Source of the DNA: Larix sibirica
Lineage: Eukaryota > Streptophyta > Pinopsida > Pinales > Pinaceae
Assembly (NCBI GenBank): GCA_004151065.3
Contig: NWUY0300002458.1
Coordinates: 28,714-44,100 of the forward strand
Length of the DNA stretch: 15,387 bases
Reading direction: 5' to 3'
The position numbers and the translations under genes are program-made. The first letter of the stretch is position 1. Each line of letters opens with the position of its first letter. This document shows, piece after piece, positions 1 through 8,137 of this stretch. Under the pieces are notes generated by a model that made no database searches, was not told where the DNA came from, and saw nothing but the letters and a program-made list of their open reading frames with translations.

Positions 1-40
1 TTAGAGACCAAGAGAGGGTGAATGAGGGGGTGGAAGAGGG

Positions 41-44
<4 letters not shown>

Positions 45-85
<41 letters not shown>
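45..85. repeat. (AG)n microsatellite
   Basis: An uninterrupted AG dinucleotide run of about 20 units, preceded by a looser purine-rich lead-in from base 1 (gagagg, gagggggtgg, gaagaggg). Length is probably polymorphic. It abuts the CTAG-cored repeat that follows. Confidence 0.97.
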
Positions 86-88
<3 letters not shown>

Positions 89-89
<1 letters not shown>

Positions 90-235
90 TATTCTAGAAT
101 ATACATGTTTGGAATATGCACTTGTGTATATGCCTAGAATAAATACTAGAGTATATTCTAGTGTATATATGCCTAGTGTATATGCCTAGTATATACACTA
201 GTGTATACATATGCTATATATACACTACTATATAT
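89..235. repeat. AT-rich repeat with a CTAG core every 12-15 bp
   Basis: CTAG occurs at 94, 134, 146, 158, 173, 186 and 198; the last six are spaced 12, 12, 15, 13 and 12 bp. The shared unit is roughly CTAGTGTATATG. Because CTAG and TATA are self-complementary, the block holds several perfect palindromes, for example 89-102 (ATATTCTAGAATAT) and 192-207 (TATACACTAGTGTATA). It decays into plain TATA runs by about 235. This is a short-unit tandem repeat; no gene is present. Confidence 0.75.
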
Positions 236-437
236 AATAGTATTGAATAAAATCGAGTATTAAATCGCACGAGGGATCATGACATAGAGACACATCATGA
301 AGAAATGTGTGCTAGATAGTTTAATATGCAACTTAGATCGCAAAAAGACTTCCCTATGAAAAAACAAAAGAGAAGGTAGAGTCACTCAAGGAAACACTAT
401 CATATTGGAGTTCTCATAAAACTTGTAATACAAACAA

Positions 438-728
438 TCAAATACAACTCCAAACTCCACTAAAATAGAATGGTATAAGGAACTCATCACCCCCAAAACA
501 AAACAAATTTCCAATGAACCTTCTCAACAAGGGTAGATGATTTTGTATCCAAAACATACTCCAAAAATTCTTGCAAAACCCTACATCTAAACGAGGTGGT
601 GTGAGGTTTTGACATACTTCAAACATAGTCTGGTGTCTTCTACTAAGCTTCTCTTCATCGAGCATATTTTTTTGATCCTTGATCAATAAATCATATAAGG
701 TATCAAAGGAAAAGGACTGGTGCAACAT
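438..728 (-). other. 96-codon open frame, unidentified
   Basis: This is the longest open frame in the window. It starts at an ATG at 728 and its first third is acidic/basic and coding-like (LLIKDQKNMLDEEKLSRRHQ); the rest is rich in F, W and C and looks like chance translation. In the second half a different frame of the same strand reads more naturally (EFLEYVLDTKSSTLVEKVHW), so a frameshift is possible. The KDQK..LDEEKLS..HQ pattern is faintly reminiscent of the C-terminal part of Copia-type gag proteins, but there is no CCHC zinc knuckle and no downstream protease or integrase. No function is assigned. Confidence 0.2.
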
Positions 729-757
729 AATGCTATACTAGTGTAACTAAAGCTCAT

Positions 758-1050
758 CATTCCACCTACTTTGATCAAGGCTCCACCACCAAATATACAT
801 GGTTCCAACAAATTTGTTTAAATTTTCATAAACATTACTCATGATTCCACCACCAAAATGTTCATAGTTCCATCAACATTATTCAAGGTTCCATTGAACA
901 TTCATGGTTCCACTATAAATTATTTATGGATTTGTAAACATTACTATAGTCTCATCACCAAAGTTTCACAATTCCACCAACTTTGTTCATGGTTCTATAA
1001 ACAATGCTTATGGTTTTGTATGCATTACACATTCTTCCACCTTCTGGCCC
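758..1050. repeat. Decayed minisatellite, unit about 21 bp
   Basis: A TTCCA(C)CAAC..TTxxTTCATGG-like unit recurs with starts near 758, 779, 802, 843, 868, 889, 908, 930, 952, 972, 993, 1014 and 1033, so most steps are 19-25 bp and one is about twice that. Copies are strongly diverged. The plus strand is poor in G here. The phrase TACTTTGATCAAGG occurs at both edges (about 767 and 1078). A 69-codon open frame at 858-1067 lies almost wholly inside and is a by-product of the repeat. Confidence 0.7.
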
Positions 1051-1109
1051 TATATATACATTACTGATTATTTCACATACTTTGATCAAGGTTCTTTATT
1101 ATTTAATTA

Positions 1110-1169
1110 TTAATTGTTTGTCAATTGTTGCTCATGCAGTTAATTGTTTTTCAATTGTTGCTCACTTAG
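1110..1169. repeat. 30 bp tandem duplication, two copies
   Basis: Copies 1110-1139 and 1140-1169 both start TTAATTGTTT and contain CAATTGTTGCTCA. They differ at four of 30 positions, three of them clustered near the end. No third copy follows, although 'TCAATTTG' trails on directly after it. Confidence 0.9.
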
Positions 1170-2850
1170 TCAATTTGTAATTTTGTTTCTCCCAATACAC
1201 CAACATGGCCTTGACAAAAAATTAAACAAATTACAACCTCTTAGTAACTTGGAATAACAAGTCTAGAAAGGAAAATGGATCTCACTCTCACACTAGCATG
1301 TGTATTTAGGTTGGCAAGAGTCTCCCATGCTGACTATTTCCTACTCACACATCCCTAGCCTTTGTCACCCTCCATGTCGCCCTCCTTACCTAGGTCCTAG
1401 CATCATAATAATAATCTAGCCCGTTCTCAATGAGGTGGACTTAGAACTTATTTTCTTTATGGGGTTGTGAATACTATGTTGTCTTCAGGATTCAAATAAT
1501 ATTTCTTAAAAGGTTGTCTTATTCAAGACATAAGTATGAGAAAAGTGACGTTAATCATCTCAAACATTTTCATGCAACCTTTAGTCAATTTGACGAGCAT
1601 AATTTACTTGCTCAAAAAAATCACTAGTCAATGTTTAACATGAGGACAATAGCTCCCTTCACAAGAACATGTTGATAAAATTGTATATCATCCAAATGAA
1701 AAGTCCTTATGTGGACTAAACCATGAGGAGTTTAATTTGAATAATATTTATGGTGACAACCCATCATAAGCTAAACATAGTTATAGTCATAATTAATTTT
1801 ACTGTCATATATAATCTTCCTTAAAAGATTGTAAAAGGGTTCCTTTAATTACCACTAGAATATTCCAAGTAAATGATCATTCACATTCCATTATTGACCT
1901 CTTTTCGATCTTCTATTACTCACAATTAAATACCCTTATTCTTCCTTTACTTCTTGCCTTCAAGGTACCCTTATATATTAGTGTATTTTCTATTATTCGA
2001 CAAGCTTCACGAGTGATCCCCTTCTATGGGAGAGTAAAGTAGAGCTTTGCTAAGTGTTACAACTGGTGACATAAGTCGAGGCTATACCAACCATAGTATA
2101 GGAATCATGCATTTACTAGGTACCAATGTTGATCATTTATAATGGTTATAATGCAGTATAACATATTTCCTATTTAGGTTCTAAACACAATTGATGGCTC
2201 CAAATACTCTCGATCAAAGTGTAACTTGCAATAATTGTCGTTATGGGATCTAACAATTTGATTATCATTCCTTCCAACAACCATAATTATGATTCGTATT
2301 CATTCATCTCACACCTAAATGGAAAGTATCCCAACACTACTTCGACTAGATCAAATGCAAATATTGAACAAGATATTGTGCATTGCCCTCTTAAAAGTGG
2401 GATTATAGTTCATAATCATCAATTCATCAAACTCACTTATGTTGAGCAAAATTCATAGGCTTATAGTGTATGCAATTATTAAGTCATTATTTTGGTGATT
2501 AACCCATTCTAATGATACAATTGTCCCTTCATTATCCAATATTATTCACAAGGGGATCAATTATTGAAGGTATGCATCGTGAATGTATTTTTTGTAATTT
2601 TTCAGTACTAGGGTTTAAATGACAATTGTATTTATTATTTGTTAGAAACCCATGCTAGTTATGATATATATCATTTAAAAAAAAAATTAGGCGCACCAAG
2701 CCATTATACCTATCCAATGGTTAGCTTGATCATAATTCTTCAATGTGTTTCCATTTTTTCATCAATAATTGAACTTGTAATAACTCAACCTATTAAGCCA
2801 ACAACACTTTTAGACATGGACAATCTTCATAATATTTAAGTTTTTTCTTA
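1170..2850. other. Gene-free AT-rich stretch
   Basis: No coding frame, RNA gene or repeat that I can support. Open frames of 66-71 codons at 2243-2458 and 2639-2839 have low-complexity, N/S/I/H-rich translations and no recognised motif. The minus strand between about 1270 and 1450 is relatively purine-rich, as in many plant retroelement non-coding regions, but no termini or paired long repeats were found. Confidence 0.6.
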
Positions 2851-3777
2851 ATGAGTTAAGCTAGAGCTAGGTTACATGATTTTTCTTTACCTCTTTCCTC
2901 ACTTGCATTCACATTATTTAATGTTGGCCACTTTATAATAATTCAATAATTATATCCATGCACCCATTGTATTCATTAAACTAAGAAACTATATAGTATT
3001 TGCTTCCTTGTTAACTTAAAAATTGAAATTTGAGAAACATATTATGAACTAACCCTCTAGGGATTTAGATTGTTGTGTCCCTAAACAATTCATGAATGTA
3101 ATAACAACATAACTAGAACTAAGTTACCAAGTCATGTGATTATCAACTTGTCTCATTTAACCATTTTTTGTAAATGATTTTATATAAATGTGAAATTATG
3201 TCTTCTAAATCAATCACAATATCAATTTAATCTATAAATACCTTTGTTTCTAACAACTTTAACAACTTTATGTATAAAATTTAATTTTATTACTCGTTTA
3301 AAACAACTACACACTTGTTAATAGCTTAATAGAATAATATAAAATTCCATCATAGTGTTTTAATTCAAAAAATCTTCTTGTAATGTAAATAACACAATTA
3401 AATTATTAAAACTCAAAATCTTGTAAGTTTTCAATAAAATATTTATAAACTTCAGAATTTAACCATAATTAGTATTTCCTATAAGTATTTACTATCTCGT
3501 GTTTTATGAATTGTAATAATGTCAAGTTTTATAAGTTATTTTAAGCTTAATATTGTTGACATAATAATTTCTTATATTTTTATAATGACTTATTTTTATG
3601 ATTAATACTCTAACTAAATTATCCTCAAATTCCTTGATAGTGTGATGGAATTTACAATTGTATTGATTAATAAACCTGATTTTCCATTGGATTTTCTCAT
3701 AAATTAAAATAAAATAGCATGGTTTTGTGAGATATTAAAATAAAATAACATCTTTTCAATTTTCTATTTTCAAGGGA
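2851..3777. other. Very AT-rich gene-free stretch
   Basis: Dominated by short A and T runs and ATAA/TTAT words; by eye A+T is about three quarters or more. No frame, hairpin or repeat stands out. It resembles an AT-rich intergenic spacer or scaffold-attachment-like DNA, but nothing in the sequence proves such a role. Confidence 0.6.
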
Positions 3778-3829
3778 TACATGGTTATGTGAAAAGTAAT
3801 TATTACATGGTTATGTGAAAAGTAATTAT
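3778..3829. repeat. 26 bp perfect tandem duplication
   Basis: The unit beginning TACATGGTTATGTG and ending GTAATTAT occurs twice head to tail (3778-3803, 3804-3829) without a mismatch; two further bases (TA) continue the match at 3830-3831. It interrupts the AT-rich spacer and is young judged by its perfect identity. Confidence 0.95.
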
Positions 3830-4031
3830 TAAATGATTTGAAATATGCATATTTGATGTTGTAGTATACATATACACACTTCAACAATATTCGATACTCC
3901 ATATAGTAGAAGTTTACTACAACGAGAAGCCAAGCTTCAAAGCCATTATCATAGTTATTTAATCCCTTATTCAATTAGAGCACGAACTATGCAGTGAAAC
4001 ACTTTTAATATATGCAGCTATTCTTCTTGGA

Positions 4032-4265
4032 TCACCACATTTTTGGATCATTCCGCAGATTCTCCTTCTCGTGTCTCATGTAGAGTTTTTCTAATGCTGT
4101 GAATACTTTCAAATCTACTCTATGTTCAGAAAAAATTGCAGGATCCCTGTACTCAGTAAAGACAGGAGAGCAAACACTGGTTTAATAGCGGGTGGTCTCA
4201 TAGTATTCACAATCTTCACTAAAAGCCCACACATTTCGCAACCCTACTCCACCTCCACAAGACAT
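4032..4265 (-). pseudogene. Coding-like remnant, unidentified
   Basis: Read from an ATG at 4265, one frame runs 77 codons to a TGA at 4032-4034 with a single internal TAA at 4182-4184 (codon 28). The first part begins MSCGGGVGLRNVW and then SEDCEYYETTRY; after the stop come TEYRDPAIFSEHRVDLK and a basic helix-like LEKLYMRHEKENLRNDP. Residue use is mixed and protein-like, unlike the flanking AT-rich spacer. It lies downstream of, and on the same strand as, the AP2/ERF remnant, but I do not recognise it and cannot show that it belongs to that gene. A chance open frame is possible. Confidence 0.3.
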
Positions 4266-4310
4266 AGTTTTAGTTGAAGCGGTCCAACAGACGGAAACAA
4301 CACACATGCA

Positions 4311-4520
4311 TCAGTCAGCGCCAGGAGGTCGATAGGTGCCCCAAGGTGTATATATGTCACTAGCAGTTGCATTATGAGGCATCCACGGTGGACGGAGTTT
4401 ATTGCGGCCTGAAATGACCATGCTAGCTTGTCGAGTGACCCGTCGTGAACGGTCCGAGTAGGGAATAAATTCCTCGAGGCCTAATTGATCTTGATCGAGA
4501 AAGTGATATTGGAAAAGCAT
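4311..4520 (-). other. 69-codon open frame, coding-like, unidentified
   Basis: Starts at an ATG at 4520 and ends at a TGA at 4311-4313. The translation is rich in charged residues, R and P (LDQDQLGLEEFIPYSDRSRR, then GRNKLRPPWMPHN and YTPWGTYRPPGAD) and the local composition is less AT-rich than the surroundings. No domain was recognised. It lies between the 4032-4265 remnant and the exon-like stretch at 4717-4889, all on the minus strand, so it may be part of one decayed gene. Alternatively it is a chance frame in a GC-richer island. Confidence 0.3.
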
Positions 4521-4716
4521 TTCCGTGAACCAACCAAACCAAATCCCCCATTTATGAACAACTACCTATGCTTTTTATGCTTCCACTTGATCAATTGGAT
4601 GTGGAACTAAATTACCTAGAACAGGGGTAGACTCCACAATTGACTCAGATGCCCTAATCTCTGCCTGCCCGCTTGCTTCCCTGCTTCCTCCTCCCCTGCT
4701 CTCCCCTCCGCCTTAC

Positions 4717-4889
4717 CTGCTGCTGGTTGGGAGGCTAGTTCAATGACTCCGGAATAAATCTTGTAAAGCCAAAAGCGCATATAGCTATGGAAGCAGCACC
4801 TGCAGAGGCATAGACAGTACGATCAAAGGTAGGAGCATAGCCACTTGCAGATGCATATATAGTTATAAAGCCATCACCTTGTCTAGTTC
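4717..4889 (-). other. Exon-like stretch with acceptor and donor-like edges
   Basis: On the minus strand a T-rich run ending TTTTAATTTTCAG stands immediately upstream of 4889, as at a plant 3' splice site, and CAG/GTAAGG, a good 5' splice-site match, falls after 4717. From 4887 a frame of 50 codons stays open to a TAG at 4735-4737. It reads TRQGDGFITIYASASGYAPT, then a hydrophobic A/G/S-rich part (YASAGAASIAICAFGF) that could be a membrane segment. Two similar YASA units are an internal repeat. The stop falls before the donor, so either this is a last exon, the donor is chance, or the gene is broken. Product not recognised. Confidence 0.3.
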
Positions 4890-5137
4890 CTGAAAATTAA
4901 AAACCAACACCAATTTAATCAACACCTATCACACGGGATTGGCTTGTTATCCATTGTCCATAGTTGTAGAGATGTAATGGATTGGGATTTTTTTACATTA
5001 CGCCATTGGAATGTAGGAGATAGTAGGAGGAGCACATGAGATTGGAATCATGGCTTAATCTTGCTTTGAATAAAAATACAGCCACAATGATCACTGATCT
5101 CGTATTTGACCAGAGCCAGAGCTGGTGACCCCATTTC

Positions 5138-5353
5138 TCAACAGGGCGGCGCTGCAGCTGCTGTCATGGTGGAGGAGAGAGAGAAGGAAGTTAGTTTTAG
5201 CCTCTGGCCACAGAGATTTCTGGTAGTGCTATCACAAACTCGGGTGGCCTTCTCACTGGTATCAAAAGTGCTAAGCCAAAATCTGGTCTTCTTTAGGGGG
5301 TCTTTAATCTCTGCGGCGAACCTCCTCTTGCGTGGCTCATTCTTTCACTCCAG
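5138..5353 (-). pseudogene. AP2/ERF-domain transcription factor, pseudogene fragment
   Basis: AP2/ERF proteins are plant transcription factors that bind GCC-box or DRE elements through a ~60-residue domain. A minus-strand frame, open from 5344 to a TGA at 5138-5140, carries most of one: RRFAAEIKDPLKKTRFWL, then STFDTSEKA, RVCDSTTRNLCG and a closing LKLTSF. This matches the family pattern RFAAEIRDP..K.RVWLGTFDT.EEAARAYD.AA..LRG..AKTNF; Ala and Asp in AAEI.DP mark the ERF rather than DREB subgroup. The start of the domain (RGVR.RPWG) is still visible as DNA up to 5353, but a small indel and an in-frame TGA at 5345-5347 separate it. The conserved GTF glycine is Ser and the YD tyrosine is Cys. 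After the domain comes an S/T/A-rich tail (SSTM, AAAAPP) that stops at once. No start codon or full length survives, so it is a decayed copy. Confidence 0.85.
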
Positions 5354-5726
5354 TTAGAAATAAAATTCAGAAATATAAAAGAATGCTAAGTTTGTTTATG
5401 AATGTAACATATAAAAGAAATGTCAGATAACGATTTCAGAGAAGGCTCATTCATTAACTATAGTGGGAAATCAAACTCATAAACATAATACAATGGTCGG
5501 GAGAAAATCGGTACTTACCAATTTCGTGGTGAAGAAAGCCTTTAAGTAGATTGCAAACTAAGGGAATACTTAGAGGACATTGCTCTCTTGTTAAGATTCA
5601 TGTTACAGAACAACCACACACCTCACCTATTTCTGTATAGATACGCAGGCCTAGTTTTCCCACATCATTCTCCAACAAATAACTCTGTATCAGCCCGATA
5701 TCAAGGGTTTCCGTGGAGCGTGGGGA

Positions 5727-5754
5727 TTTGAAATTTGAAATTTCAAAATTCAAA
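5727..5754. repeat. 28 bp palindrome, one mispaired position
   Basis: Built on TTTGAAATTTCAAA, with arms TTTGAA/TTCAAA outside a single A:A mismatch. It is centred at 5740/5741 and would form a 14 bp-per-arm cruciform or RNA hairpin without a loop. It ends exactly where the 24 bp tandem duplication begins. Confidence 0.85.
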
Positions 5755-5802
5755 CTCGTATCGTGGAAACAGTGTCAGCTCGTATCGTGGAAACAGTGTC
5801 AG
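5755..5802. repeat. 24 bp perfect tandem duplication
   Basis: Two identical copies (5755-5778 and 5779-5802) of a unit beginning CTCGTATCGTGG and ending CAGTGTCAG. The first copy starts at the base after the 28 bp palindrome, suggesting that the palindrome may have promoted replication slippage; that link is inference. Confidence 0.95.
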
Positions 5803-6084
5803 CACAGCTGGTGAACCTCGCGATGTCATGCATGGTATGCATGGGCATGGGACCAGGAAGATAATGTGATGAAGTAGCGTGCGGATAGAGATGGGAGATT
5901 ATCATTCCATCTGTTATCTCCTCAAATAGTTTTGTGAATTTTGAGAAGCTTCATTTGTTCGTGCTTAATTTTTTTATTTTTCCTCGGTCATTTGCCGTAA
6001 TCCGTATTTTCAAAATTCCCCATTAAATCCTCATTGATCAAAATGCCAAGAGACTCCTATGACTTTGTCTTCTTGACCTACAAT

Positions 6085-6150
6085 ACAAAAATGCAAAATA
6101 AATGTTACATAGCCTATAACCTTAGCTTTATTGGCTTTTTGCATTTTTGT
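6085..6150. repeat. Inverted repeat, 14 bp arms
   Basis: ACAAAAATGCAAAA (6085-6098) and its exact reverse complement TTTTGCATTTTTGT (6137-6150) are separated by 38 bp. The arms are low in GC, so the hairpin is weak. No transposon ends or target-site duplications were recognised around it. A 62-codon minus-strand open frame spans it and is considered chance. Confidence 0.7.
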
Positions 6151-6233
6151 TATGAAGTGACGAGTGCTCGAAGTGATTCTAAACCTAAGACAAATCCCTA
6201 GTTCATGACCACAAGTCACACCAAACTTACACT

Positions 6234-6545
6234 AAAGCCAAGCTATGAGTTCAAACTACATGCCTATTTCTTTCGACTAAGTCTTGAATCTTGTTTTAAA
6301 CCAAACCAGACATGGTCTCTCGGCTTCATGACTTTTTATAAAAGTCAATGAGTTAAACCCAGCCACAAATCAAGTCATTCATCAAGCCATGAATTAATCT
6401 TATTGACTAAATCACTCAACATGCCAACTCCCGAGTCAAGCCATGATTTAAGCTTCAGTTCAAAGCCACAAATTGTGTCATATGGTTAAAGCCACGGGTC
6501 ATACCATGCAATGCACAGGTCCAAGCCAGGGATTCAAAACCTCAA
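6234..6545. repeat. Degenerate AAGCCA-type repeats
   Basis: The word (A)AGCCA followed by [CT][AG][AG].[AT]T recurs at about 6234, 6360, 6384, 6438, 6462, 6488 and 6523; several neighbouring steps are 23-27 bp or about twice that. On the minus strand it reads as T.[CT][AG]TGGCTT. It looks like an old short-unit array, possibly from a retroelement's regulatory region. No gene is seen. Confidence 0.4.
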
Positions 6546-7068
6546 CTCAGTTACATGTCGACACGTCCAACCAAGGCGTAGAAAGGTCGTACTCACCCAT
6601 GTTTACAGGTGCTATTATGACATCAGGCCGTGATGTTGAGCCACGATGAAGCAGCCATGAAGAGGTATTATTTCCAGCAAGAAGAGGAAGGTTGTAGCAT
6701 TTTCATGCACAGCTTAAAGTGACAGAGAAAAAGATACATAGGTGCAAGGTGCAGGTGTCAAAAGAGTTTACAGGCAGGTGAGTTCAAAGCACTAAGCAGC
6801 CACGAGGAGGTGTCATTGCCAATTTAATACTCTGCAGAGGTAGAAGTGTCGAGTCTCTGTTAGACTTTGCAGGTGTTCCAAGCGCTCTGTCTGATCAAAG
6901 AATTGCCAGATCAGTAAAGCTACCCGAGATTGTCAAATTTTTGTTTAAAAATCAAAATACTAGTGCTCGATAGTCCAATAACTAGCAATCCAAGCATTCT
7001 ACAATAACTGGGTTCCCTATCTTGCTCATGCTCTGTTTTTTCCTGCATGAATAAGATCTGTTTTTGTT
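6546..7068. other. No gene; weak internal similarity
   Basis: No coding frame could be supported. Two phrases, GAAGCAGCCATGAAGAGGT near 6649 and TAAGCAGCCACGAGGAGGT near 6794, are similar and may be copies of one older unit. Several CAGGTG/CAGGCAGG words occur. Nothing else is recognisable. Confidence 0.4.
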
Positions 7069-7790
7069 AGTATTCTTCCCTCCACTTAGTATGTTTGAGA
7101 GCTATTATGCACATCTTGAATGAGAGGTTGTTTTTGGAGGAGGTCATCAAATCAAGAGAGCTCTTCGATTCATATGTGTGATTGGATGTTGAGAGAGCAG
7201 CTATATTTTACAGGAAAGGAAGCTCTCATTCAACTATAAGGAAGAAGTAAATGATTCCAGAGAAAGTACATAAGACCACTAAGTATTTGATGCTTCAAAG
7301 AGCCAAATCTATTAACCATCCAGGTTTGGAAGAGCTTGCCCAGGCTACAGAAGCCCTAAATGAGCAGCCTTAAAGATCAAGAAGCTTGGAAAACCCAACT
7401 TTGAAGTTTCGAAGGAGTCTTACAAAGACTGCCTTTTCAATGGCTAATCAGGATCGCATAGGTATCTTTAGCAACCGAAAAACAGGGTTTTCGGTGGCTT
7501 AGAGCACTGTAAATTTTGCTCCCAAGCCACTGAAACCACAGAACAGGATAGAATGACATCTTTTGCATAGATCCAAGTCTTGTCATTCCAAAGAGGACGA
7601 GGGTGGTTTCAAAGATCAGAGGTATAAATATTAAGGTTCTGTTTCAGTTTTGAAGGTGCCAGAAAAGTGGAAGTGTTAAGGCTTCTTGCCTATTTTTAGT
7701 AAAAAGATCAACTGTCTGCCAAGTAGCATTTTCGATCCCCTCCATCAACATCTTAAGATCACTGCAGCGGTCGAAGACCATGAAGATTAG
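7069..7790 (+). pseudogene. Possible decayed coding region, unidentified
   Basis: One plus-strand frame (codons starting at positions divisible by three, e.g. ATG 7107) yields protein-like text broken by stops at about 7179, 7248, 7371, 7500, 7554, 7638, 7692 and 7788. Segments include ILNERLFLEEVIKSRELFD, a 40-codon piece from ATG 7251 to TAA 7371-7373 (MLQRAKSINHPGLEELAQAT), FSMANQDRIGIFSNRK, NFAPKPLKPQNRIE, SKEDEGGFKDQRYKY and DPLHQHLKITAAVEDHED. Stops are rarer than I would expect by chance at this base composition, but I did not run a statistic. No family was recognised, and non-coding sequence remains a real alternative. Confidence 0.25.
7474..7535. other. Overlapping alternative hairpins
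   Basis: ACCGAAAA (7474-7481), a 6 nt loop, and TTTTCGGT (7488-7495) form a perfect 8 bp stem. The right arm with its extension, TTTCGGTGGCTTA (7489-7501), can instead pair with CAAGCCACTGAAA (7523-7535) with one G:T-type change and a mismatched end base. The two structures exclude each other. No gene or known regulator is attached to them. Confidence 0.4.
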
Positions 7791-7933
7791 TTGAAGATAA
7801 GGAGTTGACCTATTTTTTAGGATCCATTCCTATTCTATTGTAATCTGTTTTGACTGTCTATTTTTAGTAAATTAGATCCAGTTTNTTATATTGCCTTCTA
7901 GTGAAGCCCCCATGGGAGCCGCTCGGTGAATAA

Positions 7934-8137
7934 TTTGCAACCAATATTCTGTATCTATCTTTTGTTCACCATGAAAAGGTAGAATTACTCAATGACATGT
8001 ACCCCGGGGAAGATGAATTCGTACCTCTGCCTGTGGAAACGACGCCAGAAGATTTTAGTCCCAAAGTATGTACTGGACTACAAGATACAGAGTTTAGGCA
8101 CCTCAATTTTAAAGATTTGGATTTGAAGGTTGGTTAA
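7934..8137 (+). other. 67-codon open stretch without ATG start, coding-like
   Basis: Between a TAA at 7931-7933 and a TAA at 8135-8137 one frame is open for 67 codons. The translation is acidic and protein-like (LLNDMYPGEDEFVPLPVETT, then EDFSPKVCTG and FRHLNFKDLDLKVG). The only internal ATG is at the ND-M-YPG methionine. The upstream end is T-rich, which could be intronic, but no AG acceptor clearly sets the frame. No family was recognised; a chance open frame of this length is possible. Confidence 0.25.

Noticed and set aside
1-240. (AG)n plus TATA-rich block as a promoter
   Set aside because: No gene follows on either strand; simple-sequence origin is enough to explain it.
438-728. Longest open frame as a Copia gag gene
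   Set aside because: Only a loose resemblance in about 25 residues, no zinc knuckle, no pol domains nearby, and the rest reads as chance translation.
758-1050. Degenerate repeats as a CRISPR array
   Set aside because: Units are contiguous and diverged with no conserved repeat/unique spacer pattern, and the window is eukaryotic.
2243-2839. Two plus-strand frames of 71 and 66 codons
   Set aside because: Low-complexity translations in an AT-rich region, no motif and no continuity between them.
5106-5357. 83-codon plus-strand open frame as a gene
   Set aside because: It is the opposite strand of the AP2/ERF remnant, whose minus-strand reading has clear domain motifs.
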